Shown: positions 58,344 through 64,000 of the stretch, one piece after another | How positions within the stretch are numbered: position 1 is the stretch's first letter | How the letters are laid out: every line of letters begins with the position of its first letter | NCBI GenBank assembly: GCA_934047225.1 | Contig: OW203992.1 | Span: 15,675,501-15,739,500 of the forward strand | Direction of reading: 5' to 3' | DNA length: 64,000 nt | From: Ypsolopha sequella | Lineage: Eukaryota > Arthropoda > Insecta > Lepidoptera > Ypsolophidae | The notes under the pieces: generated by a model | What the model was told of the DNA's origin: nothing | The model's database searches: none | What the model saw: the letters and a program-made list of their open reading frames with translations, nothing else | Program-made: the position numbers and the translations under genes

Positions 58344-58616
58344 CAAGTACTCATGGAACAGCGCCGATATAATGAACACGCAGAGACTCGCGTGTGTCTT
58401 GCTGTAGCCCATTTCAATGACCGGCGAATAGACGTGCCGGACCGCCCATCTGTGGACGGGCATGTTCCAATTCCGCCAGAATTCCGCGATGTTGTTCGCG
58501 TTCCACCAATCATTGTAGAAGTTGCGGTCTGAGAAATGTAGCAACTCTCCCATCAGGTTTAGGAATGAGTGGAACGCGAGGTAGAAGAAGCACAGCCATA
58601 TCAAGTGGTTCGGTAC
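58344..58616 (-). CDS. DGAT1: DGAT1 penultimate exon (gene continues right of window)
   Basis: Acceptor TTTCCAG then V-P-N-H-L; donor TTG|GTAAGC; 91 codons, phase 0 on both sides. The sequence is unmistakable: VPNHLIWLCFFYLAFHSFLN, then GELLHFSDRNFYNDWWNANN (the FYxDWWN acyl-CoA binding motif), FWRNWNMPVHRWAVRHVY, and FHEYL with the catalytic His of the MBOAT family at exon residue 88. Upstream exons (N-terminal region, first transmembrane helices) are not found between 58617 and 64000, so the preceding intron is longer than 5.3 kb or extends outside. With the last exon this gives the C-terminal 162 residues of a protein usually near 480-500. Confidence 0.94.
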
Positions 58617-58961
58617 CTGGAAACAAAACACATAGTATTCTAAGAACAAAGTTCAACAAGAACATTAACATAATGACGCGCGCGACCAACTTAGTTGTGG
58701 GCGTGGCGAAATGTCATGCTGTTTCATTTCGCTATAAGGTGCACGCTCCATGAAACTTGCGAGGACAATACAATCGTGCCTATTTCGTCGCGGACGCAAA
58801 ATTGAAAACTTGTTCCAGGAGAAACCAGATTTTGGCAAGACTGTGGACTTTTTCAAACATTATTTTTGGTTATTATTAATCTAGATAACATTTTTACATT
58901 CGGCTACACTTTTGGTAAAAAAAAAACATTAAATTAACGTAATTTAGGGGTTTGTTGTTAA
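58617..58961. other. DGAT1 upstream intron, first part
   Basis: No exon or repeat recognised. The minus frame at 58665-58856 (MKKSTVLPKSGFSW...) has no family resemblance. Confidence 0.4.
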
Positions 58962-59292
58962 GGCGTTATATGCTGCAGAAGTGCTGCCACTTTAGAAAAA
59001 AAAAACATTATTTACTTACTAGAATAACTATTGAAAAAGTAATTTCGTAGGTATAGCAATGAACTATTTTTAAATACCATGGTTTTCATAGACAACGTCT
59101 TTGATGAGCTAAAATTTTTAGCAAAAGTTAAAATTTTAGCTCATCAAAGACATTGTCTATAAAAACCATGCTATTTAAAAATAGCTAATTGCTATATCTA
59201 CGCATTTACTTCAGCAGATTTCCAATAATTATTCTAATAAGTTAAAAGTGTTTTTTTTCTAAAGTGGCAGCACTTTCGCAGCATAAAGCGCC
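58962..59292. mobile_element. TTAA-bounded palindromic MITE (GGCGTTATATGCTGC ends)
   Basis: TTAA at 58958-58961 and 59293-59296. GGCGTTATATGCTGCAGAAG and GTGCTGCCACTTTAGAAAAA are mirrored at the right. The arms reach nearly to the centre (59110-59145), where AGCTAAAATTTTTAGC... itself folds back. It would form an almost complete hairpin of 330 bp. Confidence 0.82.
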
Positions 59293-59296
59293 TTAA

Positions 59297-60529
59297 GATA
59301 TTACTAAAATTTCACGATTTTTAGTTCGACTTAAACATAGATCTAGATAACATTCCATAGACACGCCACAATGTGGTGACAGCGTTTGTATGGAGGTTTG
59401 GGTGTGATGATGACGCCTCTTAAACACCTATAGTACCTGACTGACATTGAGCACGCCATTTTGCATCAAGTAGAACTCGGAAAAGCGCGCGTTTCACTCA
59501 AAAAACACTTTTTGCGGTGAAAATAATGGTTATTTTTTTATGTAAAACATTCTGGGCATGCTTTATATTGAGATCAGTTATCATGCAAAGTTTCATGTTC
59601 CAATTTAAAGTATTAATTGAATAATACCTGTTTATTGTACGGTTTGGAGAGAAAATTTTATAAAATTAGGTTTTCGAACTACTCTGGCCGTAGCATTAGT
59701 CATCAACTGTACCATATATGTACCAAGAATCTCTTTAGGGGTATAAAAGTACATATACAAGATACTGATACAATTTTGATGAAAAAAATACACCTTGAAT
59801 TTTTACCAAAGTTTATTCTATTTTTCTAAGCTATGCTTACCAACGCAGCTCATTCACCCCGTAGCGGGCTGTGCTATTGACGCTATCAGAATTCAACGAC
59901 CAGCAAGGGTGTCCACGAGATTAGTGTATTTTAAGTTCAACAAATCGTGATATTGTGAGGTACCACTGGTACATTATTTAAAATTGCCGCTATTTTATTT
60001 AACACTAATAGTCATACTAATATACCCTTAAATGGATTCTTGCCTTTGCTTTTATACCCTGTATTTATTTCAGAGTGATTATGGTAAGTGATAGCGATAT
60101 TTATATTGTTGATAAATAGAGGATCATGCGAAGCAATATGAGGTATTATATATTCTTAATAGATGATTCTTATTTCGTAAAATAAAAATTGTTTTTATTA
60201 TAACTGTTCACGACAGAGCGTAACACCCAGGACACCGACAGCAGATACCGCTTTTAAGACTCTTAAGACGTGTATATATGTGAAATATTTAGGCCTAAAT
60301 CTATTACATAAGTCGGTCTATCAGTTCCCTGTAAATAGGTAGACTAAAAGTCCGGAAAATAAACGATTCTGCCTTATCTCTTCCTTTATTCAGATGGCGA
60401 TTAGACAGGAATAAAGATAGATAGATTACTAGCTCACAACACAGCCATCTGACGATAAGGAGTAGATATTTGAGTAGATACAGGTATCTATATATAGATA
60501 TAGTATCTTGTAAACAGCAGTCTTGTTTT
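59297..60529. other. AT-rich intronic or intergenic spacer
   Basis: No exon or named repeat. The 70-codon frame at 59617 is chance-like. Confidence 0.4.
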
Positions 60530-61600
60530 TAACTGACTTCAAAAAAGGAGGACGTTCTCAATTCGACTGTATTTTTTTTTGCCGTTGTTACTCCATAACT
60601 CCGTCATTTCTGAACCGATTTGAATCATTCTTTTTTTTGTTTGGAAGAGTGTACTTCCAGGTAGGTCTCATTTTGGGTTTGGTCATGATCTGATGAAGGT
60701 CTTCAGAGATAGGCAGTGGAACTTCTCAGAAAATGACAGCATACCTCTCAAAATTAAGGTAATCGCTTTGTACCTGGGTGCTGATTACAAGGTATTACTT
60801 GAAAATCGACATTCATCCACCTGACCTTCGATCCTCTGGCTTCATCACCATATTCACCATAGAACTTCTCAACGGATCAGAGCACATAACTCGAGATTGC
60901 AGCAATCACTGCGTTAGGGTGCTGATTCAAGGGTATTACTTGGAGATTATCAGAATACTCACCTGACTTTCGATCCTGGCTTCATCACCATAGAACTCCT
61001 CAACGGATGACAGCACATAACTTTGGATTGCGGCAACCAGTTTGTGTTTGGCTTCATCACCGTAGAACTCTTCAACGGATGACAGCACATAACTCGAGAT
61101 TGCGGTAATCATGTTGTGTTAGGTTGCTGATAGCAGGAAGCTACTCAAACATAGCTACTTATACTCACTTGAACTTCGTTTCATATTAACACCACGGTTG
61201 CAAGAACTAACCATACCTCACAATTTAACCCAGCAACACTAAAAAATGTGAAATAAAATAAACTTTCAACAAAAAAATAGTAACCGACTTCAATAGTAAC
61301 AGCAGTCATTCACAAAAAAGTTAATAATAATTCTATAAAGACCGATGGTACCGAAGCAACACTTTTGCCGACTTCTTTCTTCCTGAAACGTTATGTTATC
61401 TAGAAGTCGGCGTATTTCTTACGATATAGCAACATACAAACCAATATAAGAACGCCGACTTCTAGATTACATAACGTTTCAGGAAGAAAGAAGTCGGCAA
61501 AAGTGTTGCTTCGGTACCATCGGTCTTTATAGAATTATTATTAACTTTTTAGTGAATGACTGCTGTTACTATTGAAGTCGGTTACTATTTTTTTGTTAAA
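60530..61600 (+). mobile_element. Composite array-plus-palindrome element, copy A
   Basis: Starts AACTGACTTCAAAAAAGGAGG, then TCTCAATTCGACTG and GTTACTCCATAACTCCGTC. Three tandem-like units follow (about 60835-60920, 60975-61045, 61048-61115), each with GGCTTCATCACC...AGAACT(C/T)(C/T)TCAACGGAT and CACATAACTCGAGATTGC. It ends with a near-perfect palindrome at 61276-61593, arms about 155 bp (GTAACCGACTTCAATAGTAAC ... TTACTATTGAAGTCGGTTAC). Same order as copy B at 27809-29060. No protein coding. Confidence 0.7.
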
Positions 61601-61648
61601 AGTTTATATAGTTCCTTTTAATAAGATAAGTCAGGATAACTATAAGCA

Positions 61649-61835
61649 TGTATGTATAGTTAGTATCGTTTAGAATACTCTAGTCGCAGCCGGTAGGCAA
61701 CAATCCAGTAGGAAAGTCTGGGTAGTTATTCCGCGACCCTTTTCGTCTTTATCTTTCTCATTATGGTAGAGTAGGGCACTAGTTTTCTAGAAAGATCAGT
61801 GGACCGACCGTTACATCTGGCGCCAAAAATATAAC
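61649..61835 (+). mobile_element. Possible solo LTR plus primer-binding site
   Basis: A segment starting TGTATGTATAGTTAG and ending CCGTTACA (61649-61815) has TG...CA ends with TGTA/TACA symmetry. It is followed directly by TCTGGCGCCAAAAATATAAC, which resembles an LTR-retrotransposon primer-binding site (TGGCGCC). The next 150 bases contain no gag-like frame. Only one LTR is visible, so this is a remnant if real. Confidence 0.3.
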
Positions 61836-62105
61836 AGTCTAGGAAGAGTATCAAGCGATAAGGATAAAATATGTGATTAAGACGTATAGCTGCATCCCAC
61901 CGCCACACATACGGGAATTACAAGATCGAGTGGAAACTCTGCTGGGAAAATTATAATAAAGGCGCAATCATAACGGAGTGCTCTCGAAAAGCTCTATTTC
62001 ATTTCCTGCATTCCCTTCTTAGATGAATCCTTATCATAAGGAATAGTCGCTGCGAGAAGAGATCTGGAACTAGCGCAAATTTCTTAATGTGAACGGCGCT
62101 CTGTG
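61836..62105. other. Spacer, nothing seen
   Basis: Possible leader of the LTR remnant; no frame. Confidence 0.3.
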
Positions 62106-62110
62106 CTGTA

Positions 62111-62700
62111 CAATAACTAGCATTTTACCCATTTACATTTTTTCCTCTGACTTAACTGAATTTATGACTTCCCTTAGGCACAGAGAAAAGACAAACAAAA
62201 AGAAAGCTCTTTATGTGAAATGAAATGAAATGATATATATTTATTTATGTAAATTAAAATTCAAATTCAAATGGTTTATTTTGCAAAGTAGGTATATAAA
62301 ATACACGTTTCACAAGTCAAAATTTAATCTTATAAAAAAATATATGTAATAAAATAATAAATGTACATGAACTAGATTAAAGGTTTATTTAATTTATGTA
62401 GCAATATATATACGCTTAAAATTATAGGTAAAATATATATTATACAAGGTGAAATCCAGTGAAATCCAAACCAGGAACAAGGTTCAATGATCACCAACCG
62501 AGCCCCCAGCACGAATCCAGGCGGCCGACCAAATCCCATCCTATATACTACATACTAATAAGGTTACATATATAAATACATGCCTACCTCCGCCCATTCG
62601 ATTAGTCTTGCCATAGACTAATTAGTCTATGGTCTTGCTAAGAAGAACGGGCAAGAAACTTAGCAAGATCATGTCTTTTTTTTTAACATAAAACTTATAC
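62111..62700. repeat. Local duplication, unit 1 (LINE-tail-like)
   Basis: AACTAGCATTTTACCCA...GAATTTATGACTTCCCTTAGG...(GAAAT)n...CTCCGCCCATTCGATTAGTC...GGGCAAGAAACTTAGCAAG. The same order recurs at 62903-63345. It includes the AATTCAAATTCAAATGG block shared with 47035-47175, absent from unit 2. Confidence 0.7.
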
Positions 62701-62902
62701 TTAACAACAAATGACTTATATCTACTTTAACCAAGGGATAAGAAAATACAAGACAGCAGGAATTCAGGTTAATGAAAAAAAAGAAAAACATATATATCTT
62801 TGCCTACCTGTCTCATATAGTCTATTTCCTTTTACAGTCTGTAATTAATTAATGTTAACTCTTAGAGGAATCACAAGTTAGGTAATTATACTAATTAATT
62901 AA
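62701..62902. other. Spacer between duplicated units
   Basis: AT-rich, nothing seen. Confidence 0.4.
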
Positions 62903-63345
62903 TAACTAGCATTTTACCCAATTACATTTTTTCCTCTGACTTAACTGAATTTATGACTTCCCTTAGGCACAGAAAAAAGACAAACAAAAAGAAAGCTCTT
63001 TATGTGAAATGAAATATATATATTTATGTAATGTAGGTTTATCAGATACACTTATTACAGGTCGGTTTTAATGTAATATAATTAAATAATCTATGTCTAC
63101 AGGTAATAGTTTCATGTAATAAATAATAATATAAAATAAAGAAATACACAGGGAAATAAGGTTGGGTTAACTTAAATTTAATAAAAAAAATACTTAAATA
63201 AAATTTAAAATAAGGAATAAATAATATTATAAATATATGTAATACATATAATAAATATATGCCTTACTCCGCCCATTCGATTAGTCTTGCTAAGAAGGAG
63301 GGCAAGAAACTTAGCAAGTACATGTCTTTTTTTTTCATAATATTA
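62903..63345. repeat. Local duplication, unit 2
   Basis: Second, shorter copy of 62111-62700; about 90% alike in the shared blocks by eye. Confidence 0.7.
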
Positions 63346-63766
63346 GTTACAACATTTAACACCCATTATGTAACATAACAACCAAAACCGCATGAAAATT
63401 TGTTTAGTGGTTCTCTTGTTATACAGACAGGACGGACGTAACATTGCATATGCATAGAACAATTGGTCACACAGGGATCAGTCATCAACAGAGATAAGCG
63501 GTTAGTAAATTGATTACACTTAAGCACTGACGTAAATGGCTCCGATTACTATCGTTACATAACATAACGGGGTTAAATGATAAATTAATGCGGCCACTTA
63601 AAATACATTGACTGCATAATCCACTTCTAGATTAGGCGACAACACGTCATACAAAATTAAAAATGGAGAATCGGGAGTGTTTGACTACATTGGTAGTCTA
63701 AATACCTATAGTGCCCTAGTACATCTTCAATGCTTATATTTGTTAGGATATGGGTATTCCAGTAAA
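63346..63766. other. Spacer, nothing seen
   Basis: No gene or repeat recognised. Confidence 0.4.
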
Positions 63767-63859
63767 ATGCAGAGTTTAACGATCCAAATAATATTCTATT
63801 TATTCATCGTTATTTTATCAGGAGAGGTGGTTCACGTATACGCGCTGAAGACGCAGTAG
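63767..63859 (+). CDS. Tiny signal-peptide-like ORF, doubtful
   Basis: 30 codons from ATG to TAG: MQSLTIQIIFYLFIVILSGE then VVHVYALKTQ. The composition is that of a secretion signal with a short tail, and the frame stays open upstream for 30 more codons without another ATG. Could be a first exon of a secreted peptide (GGAGAG|GTGG is a weak donor) or chance. It lies just left of the repeat at 63881. Confidence 0.15.
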   Translation: MQSLTIQIIFYLFIVILSGEVVHVYALKTQ

Positions 63860-63880
63860 TAACCAAACTATCCAAGAATA

Positions 63881-64000
63881 ATTAGCAACTCGATTCGTGG
63901 TGGTTGAAATTTCGAACAAAACCATATTAAAATAAAGTCCATAACAGCTCGCACTGCAACATGGCTGTTACGTCAGTCGCTGCGGCTGACAAGTGCGAAA
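63881..64000 (+). repeat. Right copy of the direct repeat found at both window ends
   Basis: Same orientation and almost the same sequence as 301-424. Cut by the window end. Confidence 0.7.

Noticed and set aside
1..64000. CRISPR array, operon, phage or bacterial features
   Set aside because: Split genes, SINEs, MITEs and insect-type proteins show eukaryotic nuclear DNA; no regularly spaced short repeats with unique spacers.

Overview
The window looks like nuclear DNA from a lepidopteran (butterfly or moth). This is inferred from two insect genes with long AT-rich introns and spacers, and from the dense repeat load: TA- and TTAA-bounded foldback MITEs, tRNA-derived SINEs, LINE tails, Helitron-like ends, and the interspersed block reading 'AAGTGCGAGTCAGACTCGC ... 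GGTTCCGTACC', which I associate with Lepidoptera. I cannot name the species.

Host genes are few. A single-exon large Maf bZIP transcription factor, orthologous to Drosophila traffic jam, lies on the minus strand at 32115-33023, in the middle of a gene-poor stretch of about 55 kb. On the right, the last two coding exons of diacylglycerol O-acyltransferase 1 (DGAT1; Drosophila midway) are on the minus strand at 58344-58616 and 56667-56882. The upstream DGAT1 exons are not in the window, so the gene runs past 64000. At 42103-43559 (minus) three short exons spell a THAP zinc-finger protein, but codon 43 is an in-frame TGA, so it is a relic or a decayed allele.

The most striking object is an apparently intact 3.4 kb DNA transposon at 50374-53761. 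It has 12-bp terminal inverted repeats (CAGTGGCGGCTG), a perfect 8-bp target duplication (GACGTCAT) and a 41-bp subterminal inverted repeat. A two-exon gene in it predicts a 664-residue transposase whose ordered motifs (GCDGSSG, a second Asp, CxxC, His, an aromatic block, SEEASEAKNK) resemble the catalytic core of the RAG1/Transib group. Transib and RAG-like elements normally have CAC-type ends and 5-bp duplications, so this pairing is unexpected. Two short MITEs (9528-9832 and 35450-35647) share the terminal CAGTGGC and 8-bp duplications and could be its dependents.

Layout: 1-9.5 kb, repeats, a nested TTAA MITE and CpG-rich islands; 9.5-12 kb, MITE/SINE nest, a 300-bp duplication and a Helitron-like copy; 12-23 kb, CpG-rich patches with two near-consensus Maf sites, a 72-bp minisatellite and several foldbacks; 23-31.5 kb, MITEs and a composite array-plus-palindrome element carrying a LINE fragment; 31.5-33.2 kb, traffic jam; 34-41 kb, MITEs, microsatellites and nothing coding; 41-44 kb, THAP relic; 44-50 kb, dense MITEs including a head-to-head pair; 50.4-53.8 kb, RAG1-like transposon; 54-59.3 kb, DGAT1 and MITEs; 59.3-64 kb, second composite element, a possible LTR, a local duplication, and a repeat that also occurs at the left end. 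The host genes show no sign of acting together.
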